DNA from: an uncultured Oscillospiraceae bacterium
Lineage (GTDB): Bacteria > Bacillota > Clostridia > Oscillospirales > Oscillospiraceae
Assembly: GCA_910588975.1 (NCBI GenBank)
Contig: CAJUSE010000014.1
Span: 1-43,465 of the forward strand
Length of the DNA stretch: 43,465 bases
Direction of reading: 5' to 3'
The notes under the pieces were generated by a model. The model was not told the origin of the DNA, did no database searches, and saw nothing but the letters and a program-made list of their open reading frames with translations. Each line of letters starts with the position of its first letter. Position 1 is the stretch's first letter. A program made the translations under genes and the position numbers. Shown piece by piece: positions 7,751 through 15,657 of this stretch.

Positions 7751-8090
7751 AAATCAGCGCAATAAACATTGCTGCAGCGGCCAAGCCCGTCACCAATACG
7801 GCCAGGGTGGCCAGAACCTCCAGGGTATTCTGCTTCCGCTGTGCCCTGCTGGGGTGGCTGCGCTGCCGGCGCTGGGTCTGCGGGGCGGCCTGCTCCCGGG
7901 ACTGGGCCAAGCCCTGCCAGGCAGCCTTGGTCTCCAGTCGCTGGCGGCAGCGATCGAAGTCCAGCACTTCTCCTGTCTCCTGCTGGCGGAGGGCGGGAGC
8001 GGGGACAGCGACGGGGATAAAGGTGGTCAAGTCGGCACCGCCGCTGACCTTCACCTTTCGGGCGTTGAACTTGTAGTATGTGGTCTCCAT
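7749..8090 (-). CDS. small tail-anchored membrane protein under LexA-like control
   Basis: I do not recognise a named family. The 113-residue product begins METTYYKFNARKVKVSGGAD, chosen over an upstream ATG because AAGGAGGGGATCTC immediately precedes the ATG at 8090. Residues about 1-85 are polar. Then comes a very basic stretch (RRQRSHPSRAQRK) and one C-terminal hydrophobic helix ending in MFIALI at the last residue, so the predicted topology is a cytoplasmic domain anchored by its tail. The upstream region has a consensus sigma-A promoter overlapped by three DinR/LexA-like boxes. Small membrane proteins under SOS control in other bacteria (YneA, SidA, ChiZ) block division; a similar role here is only an inference, since no LysM or other domain is visible. 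Confidence 0.75.
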   Translation of the reverse strand: METTYYKFNARKVKVSGGADLTTFIPVAVPAPALRQQETGEVLDFDRCRQRLETKAAWQGLAQSREQAAPQTQRRQRSHPSRAQRKQNTLEVLATLAVLVTGLAAAAMFIALI

Positions 8091-8167
8091 GAGATCCCCT
8101 CCTTGTCTTTGTTGTCCCCAGTATATCAAGAACCTGGTCCCATAATCGGGACTGAATAATACAATTC

Positions 8168-8231
8168 AAACGTTCGTTCTTTAGAACGCTTGTTCTGCAA
8201 TCAATATACAACGAATGTTCGAGAATGTCAA
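8168..8231 (-). promoter_or_regulatory. sigma-A promoter with three tandem LexA (DinR) boxes
   Basis: Read on the minus strand, TTGACA (8231-8226) and TATATT (8208-8203) are 17 bp apart. Three sites match the Gram-positive box GAACRNRYGTTY: GAACATTCGTTG (8220-8209, in the spacer, two mismatches), GAACAAGCGTTC (8195-8184, exact) and GAACGAACGTTT (8179-8168, exact), the last two just downstream of the -10. This arrangement would block polymerase until the repressor is cleaved. The sites lie about 80-130 bases upstream of the start of the small membrane protein; the divergent SLH gene starts about 130 bases away on the other side. Confidence 0.82.
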
Positions 8232-8358
8232 GAACAAATTTTCGATTTCCCGGGAAAAATTTTTCAAACCGAGGAAACTTTTTCTTTTCAATTCCGTCTA
8301 AGAGGGTAACAGGGCCTTTTGGCCCCATTTGCAGAGGTAGAAAAAGGAGGAATTATTC

Positions 8359-10533
8359 ATGAAGCTGCGCAAGCTGTTTTCCGCCGCTCTGGCCATGGCG
8401 CTGGGGCTGAGCCTGACAGCTCCGGCCATGGCTGCCGAGGCCGCTGACGGCCGGCTGGCCGAGGTGGCAGGCAAGGTCATCGCCACCCTGTCCATCCCCG
8501 AGGACTACACCGCCTTCCATGGCGAGCCCAGCGAGACTCCGCTGGGCCCCAAGTGGGCGCTGAATTGGGAGGGAGAGGGCAAGACCCTCACCGTTTCGGC
8601 CACCGAGGCGGGCAAGGTCCTCTCCCTGAACTACTGGGAGGAGCAGACCACCGCCGATCAGGACAAGACCGGCCCCAGCTTCCCCAACCTGAACCGGGCC
8701 CAGGCCCAGGAGAAGGCCCAGGCCCTGCTGGACCTGGTGCTTACCGAAGGGGAGGAGGCCGTTTTTGAGCAGGGGACATACAGCGATACCCTGAGCGTGA
8801 CCAATTACTCTTTTGGTGGCTCCATCCGGCTCAATGGGCTGGCCACGCCGCTGAACTTCTCCGTCCGGGTCCGTGCCCAGGACGGGGTGGTCACCGCCTT
8901 CTGGCGGGATGATGTGTCCCAGTATGTTGGCACTGTGCCCGCCCCCGCCACGGCCACCACGGCAGACAAGGCCGCCCAGCAGCTGAAGGGCACCTTCCAG
9001 TTCAAGCTGGAGTATGTCCTCTCTGAAGATCAGGAGGGGGAGGAGAAGGTGGCTGTGCTGCGCTACCTGCCCCAGTTCACCCACGAGTTCTACGTGGATG
9101 CCGCCACCGGGGAGCTGGTCGACCTCACCGAGCTGCGGGAGCATCTGCGGGAGACCGGTAAAAATGGGTTCACCAGTGATATGGCCACCGGGGAGAGCGC
9201 CGTCGAGACCACGCTGAAGACCAACGGCCGGGAGCTCACCGAGGCCGAGCTGGCCGGGGTGGCCAAGCTGGAGGGTGTGCTGACCCAGGACCAGCTGGAC
9301 AAGGCCATTCGGGCCTGGAAGGAGCTGGGCCTTGACAAGTTTGAGGTGGCCGGCTCCAACCTGAACGTGGAGCGGGAGGGGGAGAAGGTCACCGCCCGGG
9401 TGACCTACGCCCGGAACACCGAGGAGGGCATTGCCCGGCGCTATGTGACCCTGGACGGCCGTACCGGCGCTCTGGAGGGCATGTGGGGCAGCGAGCCCTA
9501 CGACGACTCTCGGCCCAAGGTGGACCAGAAAGCCGCTCAGAAGGCCGCTGAGGCCTTCCTGAAGGCCCTCTGGCCCGACCAGTTTGCCAAGTGCGAGCTC
9601 TACGACTCCTATGAGACCGATGTCCTCTCGGGCGCCCATAGCTTTACCTTCGCCCAGAAGGTCAATGGGTACTTCTTCCCCGCCAATTCCCTCACCGTGC
9701 GCATCAGCGCCCGGGATAGCTCGGTGATGGGCTTCGACCGCAGCTTTGACGATGCCGTCACCTTTGATGACCCCAAGGGCATTGTGGACCTGGCCGCCGC
9801 CGAGGAGGCCTGGCTGGCCACCTATCCCGTGGAGCTGGCCTATATCCAGGTGCCCGTGGCCCTGGACCTGCTGGGGGCGGAGGTCCTGCCCCTGCGCAAC
9901 GCCGGCTACACCTACTACAATGCCCTCAAGCCCGGCTATGTGCTGGGGGAGCGGGATAACTGGTACTACGGCGTGGACGCCAAGTCGGGCCAGCCGGTGA
10001 GCCAGGAGAAAGAGGAAAAGACCGCCGTGACCTACGATGACCTCTCTGGCCACTGGGCCGAGAAGGCGCTGAACGAGCTGGCCCAGTTCGGCGTGGGCTG
10101 GTACGGCGGCAAGGCCATGGCTGACGAGGCCCTGACCCAGATCGACTATGTGGCTTTTCTGGCTTCGGCCGAGGGCTATCGCTACCTCCCCGGGGAGGAT
10201 GAGAAGGCCGCCGCCGATAGCCTGTATAACTACGCCTACCGCCGGGGCATCCTCACCCCCGAGGAGCGTGCGGACCAGAGCGTCCTCACCCGCTCCCAGG
10301 CGGTGAAGCTGCTGCTGGACAGCCTGGGCTACGGCAAGGTGGCCCGGATCCCCAACATCTTCCGCTGTGACTTTGCCGATGCCGCCGCCATTGCCGATGC
10401 CGACATGGGCTACGCCGCCCTGGCCCAGGGCCTGGGGGTGGTCACCGGGGACAGCGAGGGCAACTACGCCGCCGCCCGGCCCGCCAACCGCTGCGAGGGG
10501 GCCGTCATGCTCTGGCAGTACATGAAGCACTGA
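8359..10533 (+). CDS. secreted YcdB/PepSY-like protein with SLH domains
   Basis: The 724-residue product opens with a signal peptide (MKLRKLFSAALAMALGLSLTAPAMA, cleavage near AMA-AEA). The body has repeated alpha/beta stretches of the YcdB/PepSY-like type, such as FYVDAATGELVDLTEL and RYVTLDGRTGALEGMWG, each ending in a conserved G-x-[LV] turn. From about residue 556 (YDDLSGHWAEKALNELAQFG) the C-terminus reads as S-layer homology modules, with SRAQAV-like and AARPANRCEGAVMLW segments, which bind secondary cell-wall polymers. It is therefore predicted to be exported and held on the wall. Its function is unknown; family members have been proposed to modulate proteolysis. GGAGGAATTATTC precedes the ATG. 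It is a stand-alone gene closed by a terminator. Confidence 0.8.
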   Translation: MKLRKLFSAALAMALGLSLTAPAMAAEAADGRLAEVAGKVIATLSIPEDYTAFHGEPSETPLGPKWALNWEGEGKTLTVSATEAGKVLSLNYWEEQTTADQDKTGPSFPNLNRAQAQEKAQALLDLVLTEGEEAVFEQGTYSDTLSVTNYSFGGSIRLNGLATPLNFSVRVRAQDGVVTAFWRDDVSQYVGTVPAPATATTADKAAQQLKGTFQFKLEYVLSEDQEGEEKVAVLRYLPQFTHEFYVDAATGELVDLTELREHLRETGKNGFTSDMATGESAVETTLKTNGRELTEAELAGVAKLEGVLTQDQLDKAIRAWKELGLDKFEVAGSNLNVEREGEKVTARVTYARNTEEGIARRYVTLDGRTGALEGMWGSEPYDDSRPKVDQKAAQKAAEAFLKALWPDQFAKCELYDSYETDVLSGAHSFTFAQKVNGYFFPANSLTVRISARDSSVMGFDRSFDDAVTFDDPKGIVDLAAAEEAWLATYPVELAYIQVPVALDLLGAEVLPLRNAGYTYYNALKPGYVLGERDNWYYGVDAKSGQPVSQEKEEKTAVTYDDLSGHWAEKALNELAQFGVGWYGGKAMADEALTQIDYVAFLASAEGYRYLPGEDEKAAADSLYNYAYRRGILTPEERADQSVLTRSQAVKLLLDSLGYGKVARIPNIFRCDFADAAAIADADMGYAALAQGLGVVTGDSEGNYAAARPANRCEGAVMLWQYMKH

Positions 10534-10545
10534 GCTATTCCATAT

Positions 10546-10592
10546 AAAAAGGCCCACGATCCGGGTTTGCCGGGTCGTGGGCCTTTGTTTTT
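10546..10592. terminator. bidirectional terminator between the SLH gene and tatD
   Basis: Arms 10548-10562 and 10572-10586 pair over 15 bp with one G.U (AAAGGCCCACGATCC / GGGTCGTGGGCCTTT), flanked by an A-run on one side and TTTGTTTTT on the other. It separates two convergent genes and can serve both. Confidence 0.9.
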
Positions 10593-10599
10593 GCAGCGT

Positions 10600-11379
10600 T
10601 CACACGGTGTCGATGCCAAAAAAGCGAACCCCATTTTGGAAGGTGGCCTGGGCCACCTCCTCGGTGGACAGTCCCTTCACCTGGGCGATGGTCTCGCACA
10701 CCCGGTAGACATAGCCCGAGTCGCACCGCTTGCCCCGGAAGGGCTCGGGGGCCATGTAGGGGGCGTCGGTCTCCACCATGATGCGCTCCAGAGGAACGGC
10801 AGCGATGACCTCCAGCGCCCGCCGGGCATTTTTGAAGGTGACGTTGCCGGTGAAGGAGACCATCCAGCCCAGGCCTGCCGCCACCTTGGCGTCCTCGGCG
10901 GACAGGGCACAGCAGTGAAACACCCCCCGGGCCTTGGGGTGGGAGCGGACAATGTCCATCACGTCCTTGTGGGCGTCCCGGTCGTGGACAATGGCGGGCA
11001 GATCCAGCTCCTCACTGAGGGAGAGCTGGGCATCGAAGAAATCCCGGGAGTTGGCCCGCTCCTCGGGGGTCTTGAGCCAGTAGTAGTCCAGACCGATCTC
11101 CCCCACCGCCACACACTTGGGGTGAGCACAGAGGGCCTTGACCTGCTCCAGATCGGCCAGTGTGGCCCCCTCCAAATTCTCCGGGTGGAGCCCGGCGGCA
11201 AAGTAGAAGAAGGGGTACTGCTGGGCCAGGGCCTGGCTCTCCCGGGAGGAGGGGAGGTCGCACCCCGGGCAGACCACCAGCTCCACCCCCTTTTCCCTCA
11301 ACCCGGAGAGTACAACCTCCCGGTCCTCGTCAAACCGCTCGTCATAATAATGGGCGTGTGTATCAAATAAACGCATCAT
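10600..11379 (-). CDS. tatD: TatD-family metal-dependent hydrolase / DNase
   Basis: The 259-residue TIM-barrel enzyme carries the TatD landmarks: DTHAHYYD near residues 6-13 (metal-binding HxH), AVGEIGLDYYW with the bridging Glu, PAIVHDRDAHKD and VFHCC with metal His residues, and METDAPYMAPEPFRGKRC. TatD proteins are 3'-5' exonucleases/AP endonucleases, and some act as D-aminoacyl-tRNA-deacylase-like enzymes. Two adjacent ATG codons (11379 and 11376) fit GAGGTGAC; the second has the better spacing. It is a single gene convergent with the SLH gene. Confidence 0.93.
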   Translation of the reverse strand: MMRLFDTHAHYYDERFDEDREVVLSGLREKGVELVVCPGCDLPSSRESQALAQQYPFFYFAAGLHPENLEGATLADLEQVKALCAHPKCVAVGEIGLDYYWLKTPEERANSRDFFDAQLSLSEELDLPAIVHDRDAHKDVMDIVRSHPKARGVFHCCALSAEDAKVAAGLGWMVSFTGNVTFKNARRALEVIAAVPLERIMVETDAPYMAPEPFRGKRCDSGYVYRVCETIAQVKGLSTEEVAQATFQNGVRFFGIDTV

Positions 11380-11468
11380 GTCACCTCAACAGAAAAAATA
11401 GGGCCTCTCACAGGGCTAAAATCAGGTCTTTCACCTCATTGTAGCACATTCTCATCCGTTTCTCAACC

Positions 11469-11498
11469 TTGACAGTCCCCCCTTGGCCGTGCTACCAT
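11469..11498 (+). promoter_or_regulatory. promoter of the MocR-type regulator
   Basis: TTGACA at 11469-11474 and TACCAT at 11493-11498 are 18 bp apart, about 70 bases upstream of the chosen ATG at 11568. The -35 is perfect; the -10 is weaker. An open frame starting at the TTG of the -35 would overlap this promoter and is not favoured. Confidence 0.6.
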
Positions 11499-11567
11499 GG
11501 AGAAAAACTGACCTGCTCTTTTGAGGCAAAATCTGCCCAACCGCCAAGGCCAGAAAGGAGCCCCACT

Positions 11568-12977
11568 ATGACCGAGCTCACCCCCAGCTTCAACGACCAA
11601 AGCCCCCTCTACGACCAGCTCTACCGCTATATCGTCTCTCTTATCCGCTCCGGAGAGCTGCCGGCGGGGGAGAAGCTGCCCTCCAAGCGCCGGCTGTGCG
11701 AGCATCTGGGGGTGAGCCTCACCACAGTGGAGCGCTCTTATGGTCTGCTCACCGCCGAGGGCTATCTGGACGCCCGGCCCCGCAGCGGCTACCGGGTGGC
11801 CCAGCTGCTCACCCTTCCCCTGGCCTCGGCCGAGCCCGCCGCCCCGCCCCCCTTGGTTAAGGAGAGCGGCCGGCATAACAGGGAAGAGGAGCCGTCCCCC
11901 CTGGACGAGCGGTTTTCCACTGCCGCCGTGGACACCTCTGTGTTCCCCTATGCCACCTGGGCACGGCTGTCCAAGGAGGCGGTCTACGAAAACCCCGACC
12001 TGCTCCAGCGGGGGGAGGGCCAGGGAGACCTGGCCCTCCGAGCCGAGCTGTCCCGGTTCCTTCACCAGTACCGGGGGGTGCGCTGCACCCCCGACCAGAT
12101 CATCGTGGGGGCGGGGATGGAGGCCCTGCTGTGGGTGCTGCTCCAGCTCCTCCCCGGGGCCACCTTCGCCCTGGAGGACCCGGGCTACGCCGCCCTCCGG
12201 GGCCTGCTGGACAACCTGAACTGGCCCTATGTGGGGGTGGCGGTGGACGAAAAGGGGATGTCCGCCCAGGCCCTGGCGGAGAGCGGGGCCGACGTGGCCT
12301 ACGTCACCCCCTCCCACCAGTTCCCCCTGGGGGTGACCACCCCGGCCACCCGGCGGTCCGAGCTGCTCCACTGGGCCTATGCCCGCCCCGGCCGCTACCT
12401 CATCGAGGACGACTACGACTCCGAGTTCCGCTACGCCTCCCGGCCCATCCCTGCCATGCAGGGAGGAGACGACCACGGCCGGGTCATCTATCTGGGCACC
12501 TTCTCCCGGACCCTGGCCCCCTCCATCCGTGTGGCCTACCTCATCCTGCCCCCCGCTCTGCTGGAGGTCTACCGGGCCAAGTTCGGCCATGGGGCGGCCA
12601 CCGTCTCCCGGTTTGAGCAGGAGGCCCTGCGCCGGTTTGTGGCCTCGGGGTCATACAGCCGCCACCTGCGGCGGGTGGGCCACCTGTACCGCCAGCGGCG
12701 GGACGCCCTGGTGACCGCCCTCTCCGGCTGGGGGCAGGTCTCCGGGGCGGACGCCGGGCTCCACCTGCTCTTCACCCTCCCCGGCCGGGAGGAGGGGGAC
12801 CTTGTGGCCCGTGCCGCCGCCGCCGGTATTCGGGTCCGGGGCCTGAGCCAGTTCAGCCTGTCCGCTCCGCCCCGTGGGGGAAGTCTGGTGCTGGGCTTTG
12901 CCGGCCTGCCCGCTGCCGAAGCCCCCGGCCTGGTCCAGCGGCTCCGCCAGGCCCTCTGTGACGGTGTTGCCCTCTGA
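11568..12977 (+). CDS. MocR/PdxR-type GntR regulator with aminotransferase-like domain, PLP lysine replaced
   Basis: The 469-residue product starts MTELTPSFNDQSPLYDQLYRYIV at ATG 11568, which has AAAGGAG eight bases upstream. Residues about 10-75 are a GntR winged helix (LPSKRRLCEHLGVSLTTVERSYGLLTAEGYLDARPRSGYRV). The rest is a fold-type I aminotransferase-like domain with IVGAGMEALLWVLLQLL, EDPGYAALR, VTPSHQFPLGVTTPATRR and IEDDYDSEFRY. MocR regulators normally bind PLP through the lysine of GTFSK-x-L-x-P. Here the motif reads GTFSRTLAPSIR, with Arg314 (codon CGG) in place of Lys, so internal aldimine formation should be impossible. No pdxST or GABA genes are adjacent. Target and ligand are unknown. 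Confidence 0.9.
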   Translation: MTELTPSFNDQSPLYDQLYRYIVSLIRSGELPAGEKLPSKRRLCEHLGVSLTTVERSYGLLTAEGYLDARPRSGYRVAQLLTLPLASAEPAAPPPLVKESGRHNREEEPSPLDERFSTAAVDTSVFPYATWARLSKEAVYENPDLLQRGEGQGDLALRAELSRFLHQYRGVRCTPDQIIVGAGMEALLWVLLQLLPGATFALEDPGYAALRGLLDNLNWPYVGVAVDEKGMSAQALAESGADVAYVTPSHQFPLGVTTPATRRSELLHWAYARPGRYLIEDDYDSEFRYASRPIPAMQGGDDHGRVIYLGTFSRTLAPSIRVAYLILPPALLEVYRAKFGHGAATVSRFEQEALRRFVASGSYSRHLRRVGHLYRQRRDALVTALSGWGQVSGADAGLHLLFTLPGREEGDLVARAAAAGIRVRGLSQFSLSAPPRGGSLVLGFAGLPAAEAPGLVQRLRQALCDGVAL

Positions 12978-13017
12978 ACTGGGATATTTTACAGAGAAAA
13001 CCACAACATATAGTGTC

Positions 13018-13066
13018 TTGACAAATCGAACGAATGTATTATAATAAATAATACATTCGTTCGATT
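13018..13066 (+). promoter_or_regulatory. promoter with perfect 19-bp palindromic operator ahead of the radical SAM pair
   Basis: TTGACA (13018-13023) and TATAAT (13040-13045) are both perfect, 16 bp apart. A perfect inverted repeat with 19-bp arms (13024-13042 and 13048-13066, loop AATAA) covers the spacer, the -10 and the start region. Each arm contains CGAACGAATGTATT, which matches the LexA box GAACRNRYGTTY at 11 of 12 defined positions and is 10/12 identical to the box at 8168-8179. It therefore reads as a tightly repressed promoter, either with two inverted LexA sites or with the site of another dimeric repressor. Confidence 0.8.
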
Positions 13067-13085
13067 TTTTCGGGAGGTGGGCAAT

Positions 13086-14357
13086 ATGGAGCTGATGGAC
13101 AAGCTGACCATTCTGGCCGATGCCGCCAAATACGATGCCGCCTGTACCTCCAGCGGGACGGTCCGGGGGGGCCAGGCCGGGCGGATCGGCAACGCCTCCA
13201 ACACAGGCTGCTGCCATACCTTCACCGCCGACGGCCGTTGTCTGTCCCTGCTGAAGGTGCTCATGACCAACCACTGCTGCTACGATTGCGCCTACTGCGT
13301 CAACCGCAAGTCCAACGACCTGCCCCGGGCGGCCTTCACCCCCCGGGAGCTGTGCGAGCTCACCATCCAGTTCTACCGGCGCAATTATATTGAGGGGCTG
13401 TTTCTGTCCTCGGCGGTGCTCCGGGACCCCAACTATACCACCGAGCAGATGATCACTGCCATTCGCCTGCTGCGCACCGAGTACCACTTCCACGGCTACA
13501 TCCACGCCAAGGCCATTCCCGGAGCCGACCCGGCCCTGACCTATGAGCTGGGGCTGTTGGTGGACCGGCTCAGCGTGAACATCGAGCTGCCCTCGGAGCA
13601 GTCGCTGAACCTGCTGTGCCCGGACAAGAAGAAGGCGGCCATCCTGGCCCCCATGGCCCAGATCCGGGACGGGGTGGTCCAGTCCAAAAATGAGATGAAG
13701 CTCTACCGTCACGCCCCCAAATTTGCCCCGGCGGGCCAGTCCACCCAGATGATCGTGGGGGCCACCCCTGAGAGTGACCGGCACATCCTCAACCTGTCTG
13801 CTGCCCTCTATGAAAAGTATAAGCTCAGGCGGGTCTTTTTCTCGGCCTATGTCCCGGTGGGGGACGGTAAGCGCCTGCCCGCCCCGGTGGGCTACAAGCC
13901 CCCGCTGCTCCGGGAGCACCGGCTCTATCAGGCCGACTGGCTGCTGCGGTTTTACCACTTTACCGCCGACGAGCTGCTCAGCGACGACCACGAGAACTTC
14001 GATGCCGCCCTGGACCCCAAGGCCGACTGGGCCTTGCGGCACATGGAGCTTTTCCCGGTGGAGGTGAACCGGGCCGATTATGAGACCCTCCTTCGGGTGC
14101 CGGGACTGGGGGTGCGCTCGGCCCAGCGGATCCTTACCGCCCGGCGGTGCGGCCCCCTCACCTTTGAAGGACTCAAGCGGCTGGGGGTGGTGCTCAAGCG
14201 GGCCCAGTACTTCCTCACCTGTTCAGGCCGGATGATGCCCGGCCTGCGGGTGAGCCCCGAGGGGGTCTACCGCCGCCTGGCCGGCCTGGAGCGGGAGGCC
14301 CTGCCCCAGCCCGAGCACCACCAGCTGAGCCTGTTTGACGCCAGCCAGGCGGGGTGA
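13086..14357 (+). CDS. putative DNA modification/repair radical SAM protein (UDG-linked family)
   Basis: The 423-residue protein starts at ATG 13086, preferred over GTG 13077 because GGGAGGTGG (13072-13080) is its ribosome site. Cys64-X3-Cys68-X2-Cys71 (CCYDCAYC) is the SAM iron-sulphur motif of the barrel. It aligns with SplB-like enzymes of the family described in TIGRFAMs as a putative DNA modification/repair radical SAM protein. The C-terminus has a helix-hairpin-helix DNA-binding element (YETLLRVPGLGVRSAQRIL, about residues 330-350). It is followed 80 bases later by the partner gene, a DUF4130 protein. The substrate is unknown; a DNA-lesion or base-modification role is an inference from the HhH motif, the partner and the SOS-like operator. 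Confidence 0.9.
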   Translation: MELMDKLTILADAAKYDAACTSSGTVRGGQAGRIGNASNTGCCHTFTADGRCLSLLKVLMTNHCCYDCAYCVNRKSNDLPRAAFTPRELCELTIQFYRRNYIEGLFLSSAVLRDPNYTTEQMITAIRLLRTEYHFHGYIHAKAIPGADPALTYELGLLVDRLSVNIELPSEQSLNLLCPDKKKAAILAPMAQIRDGVVQSKNEMKLYRHAPKFAPAGQSTQMIVGATPESDRHILNLSAALYEKYKLRRVFFSAYVPVGDGKRLPAPVGYKPPLLREHRLYQADWLLRFYHFTADELLSDDHENFDAALDPKADWALRHMELFPVEVNRADYETLLRVPGLGVRSAQRILTARRCGPLTFEGLKRLGVVLKRAQYFLTCSGRMMPGLRVSPEGVYRRLAGLEREALPQPEHHQLSLFDASQAG

Positions 14358-14437
14358 CAGGCCGGTGCTGCTCTGTCTCAACTGTCCTTGCGCCGGGGGC
14401 ATTTTCCCCGGTATAGTTCCACTGAAAGGAGTTCCCC

Positions 14438-15205
14438 ATGGACATCGTCTACCGCTACGACGGCAGCTGGGCAGGCTTTTTGACCTGCGTCTTTGAAAGT
14501 TATGTAAACCATGAGGAGCCCATGGACTTCCTCACCCTGAATGACCCCACCGTCACCCTCTGGCCCGAGCGGGAGGTGACCACCCACCCAGCCCATGCCC
14601 AGCGGGTGAGCCGGGGGCTGGAGAAAAAGACCTCAGCCCGGTTCCGCCACCAGATGGAGCGGGCCTTTCTCACCTGCCTGGAGGACCGGGACCGGATCCT
14701 CTACGGCCTCATTCGCCGGGGCTTCAGCGAGGGGGACCGGGTCCGGCTGGACCTGGCCGACCCGGCTATGGCCAAGGTGACCCTCGCCCTGGCGAAGATG
14801 TGGACCGAGTGGGACCACCTGAAGGGCTTTGTCCGCTTCTCCGATCTGGACGGGGTGCTGGTGGGGGAGATCGAGCCCAAAAACCGGGTCCTGCCCCTGC
14901 TGGCCCCCCACTTTGCCGCCCGGCTCAATGGGGAGCGGGTGGTCCTCTATGACCGGACCCACCAAGAGGCCTTTCTCGCCGAAAACTTCCGCTGGACCAT
15001 CCTGCCTGTGGAGGAGTTTTCCATGGGTCCGGCAGGGGAAGAGGAGCGGCAGTGGCGGCGGCTGTGGAAACAGTTTTTCCAGACCCTGTCCATCCAGGAG
15101 CGGACCAATCCCAAGTGCCAGAGCATCCACCTGCCCAAGCGCTACCGCCATGTGATGACCGAGTTCATGGAGGAGGAAGAGGCGGCAAAGCCTGCCCTTC
15201 CGTAG
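14438..15205 (+). CDS. DUF4130 / probable DNA metabolism protein, partner of the radical SAM enzyme
   Basis: The 255-residue product begins MDIVYRYDGSWAGFLTCVFESY, the recognisable start of the family that TIGRFAMs describes as a probable DNA metabolism protein always near the radical SAM gene. In proteobacteria the domain is fused to a uracil-DNA-glycosylase-like domain; no such domain follows here. Conserved features are FSDLDGVLVGEIEPKNRVLPLLAPHFAARL (about residues 130-160) and NPKCQSIHLPKRYRHVMTEF near the end. AAAGGAGTTCCCC precedes the ATG. It probably shares the transcript of the upstream gene. The tail after EEEEAAKP looks unstructured. Confidence 0.88.
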   Translation: MDIVYRYDGSWAGFLTCVFESYVNHEEPMDFLTLNDPTVTLWPEREVTTHPAHAQRVSRGLEKKTSARFRHQMERAFLTCLEDRDRILYGLIRRGFSEGDRVRLDLADPAMAKVTLALAKMWTEWDHLKGFVRFSDLDGVLVGEIEPKNRVLPLLAPHFAARLNGERVVLYDRTHQEAFLAENFRWTILPVEEFSMGPAGEEERQWRRLWKQFFQTLSIQERTNPKCQSIHLPKRYRHVMTEFMEEEEAAKPALP

Positions 15206-15242
15206 AGACGGCGAAGACGCCAGTCTGTTGGTACAGTGTCTT

Positions 15243-15320
15243 CCGTAGGGGCGTGGTCTCGGCTGCCGCCTCGGTCAGCGATGAACGCCTGCCCCCGGCG
15301 GCCACAGGCCGCCCCTACAA
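15243..15320. repeat. GTAGGGGCG-ended dispersed repeat, copy 1
   Basis: A 74-bp unit starts GTAGGGGCGTGGTCTCGGCT (15245) and ends CGCCCCTAC (15318), so its ends are inverted repeats. The internal segment GGTCTCGGCTGCCGCCTCGG recurs at 28278-28297 and, with a one-base deletion, at about 31285. It lies after the DUF4130 gene and before a terminator. It has no coding potential and is too small for a transposase. Confidence 0.75.
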
Positions 15321-15364
15321 GGGAAAACGGGTAAAAAAGGGGCAAAAACAGGGTCCAACAGTCG

Positions 15365-15404
15365 AAAACCGGCCCCCGGAAACAGCTCCGAGGGCCGGTT
15401 TTTG
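15365..15404. terminator. bidirectional terminator between DUF4130 and the proS operon
   Basis: AAACCGGCCC (15366-15375) pairs with GGGCCGGTTT (15392-15401), with further CGGA/TCCG pairing inside and A-run and T-run flanks. It separates convergent transcription units. Confidence 0.85.
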
Positions 15405-15408
15405 TATA

Positions 15409-15657
15409 TTATTGCAGGCCAAACTGCTCCAGTCGGAGCAAAATTTCGGTGTTGGTGAGCTTCTTGCCCATCCCCTCCCGGAATTTGTAGCTTTTTTCCT
15501 TTCCGGCCTCCCGCAGGGCGGCCAGCTGCTCGGAGAGCTCCCCCTGGCCCTGGACCACGCTGTCCACAAAATCCTCGAACCTGCCCAGCCGCTCCAGGGC
15601 GGCAGGGAGGTCGTCGATCTCGTAGCCGGAGGGGGTCTTTCGGGTCAGCCGGGCCAT
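15409..15657 (-). CDS. small hypothetical protein translationally coupled to proS
   Basis: I cannot name a function. The 82-residue product begins MARLTRKTPSGYEIDDLPAALERLGRFEDF and ends LLRLEQFGLQ. It is charged, all-helical in appearance and has no membrane segment or cysteine motif. The ATG shares one base with the proS TGA (TGATG), so translation should be coupled. The N-terminal layout (MxRLT...NRLxxYED-like: LERLGRFED) recalls small proteins common in Firmicutes phages and integrative elements, but no phage genes are nearby. A longer in-frame extension upstream lies inside proS and is unlikely. Confidence 0.72.
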   Translation of the reverse strand: MARLTRKTPSGYEIDDLPAALERLGRFEDFVDSVVQGQGELSEQLAALREAGKEKSYKFREGMGKKLTNTEILLRLEQFGLQ

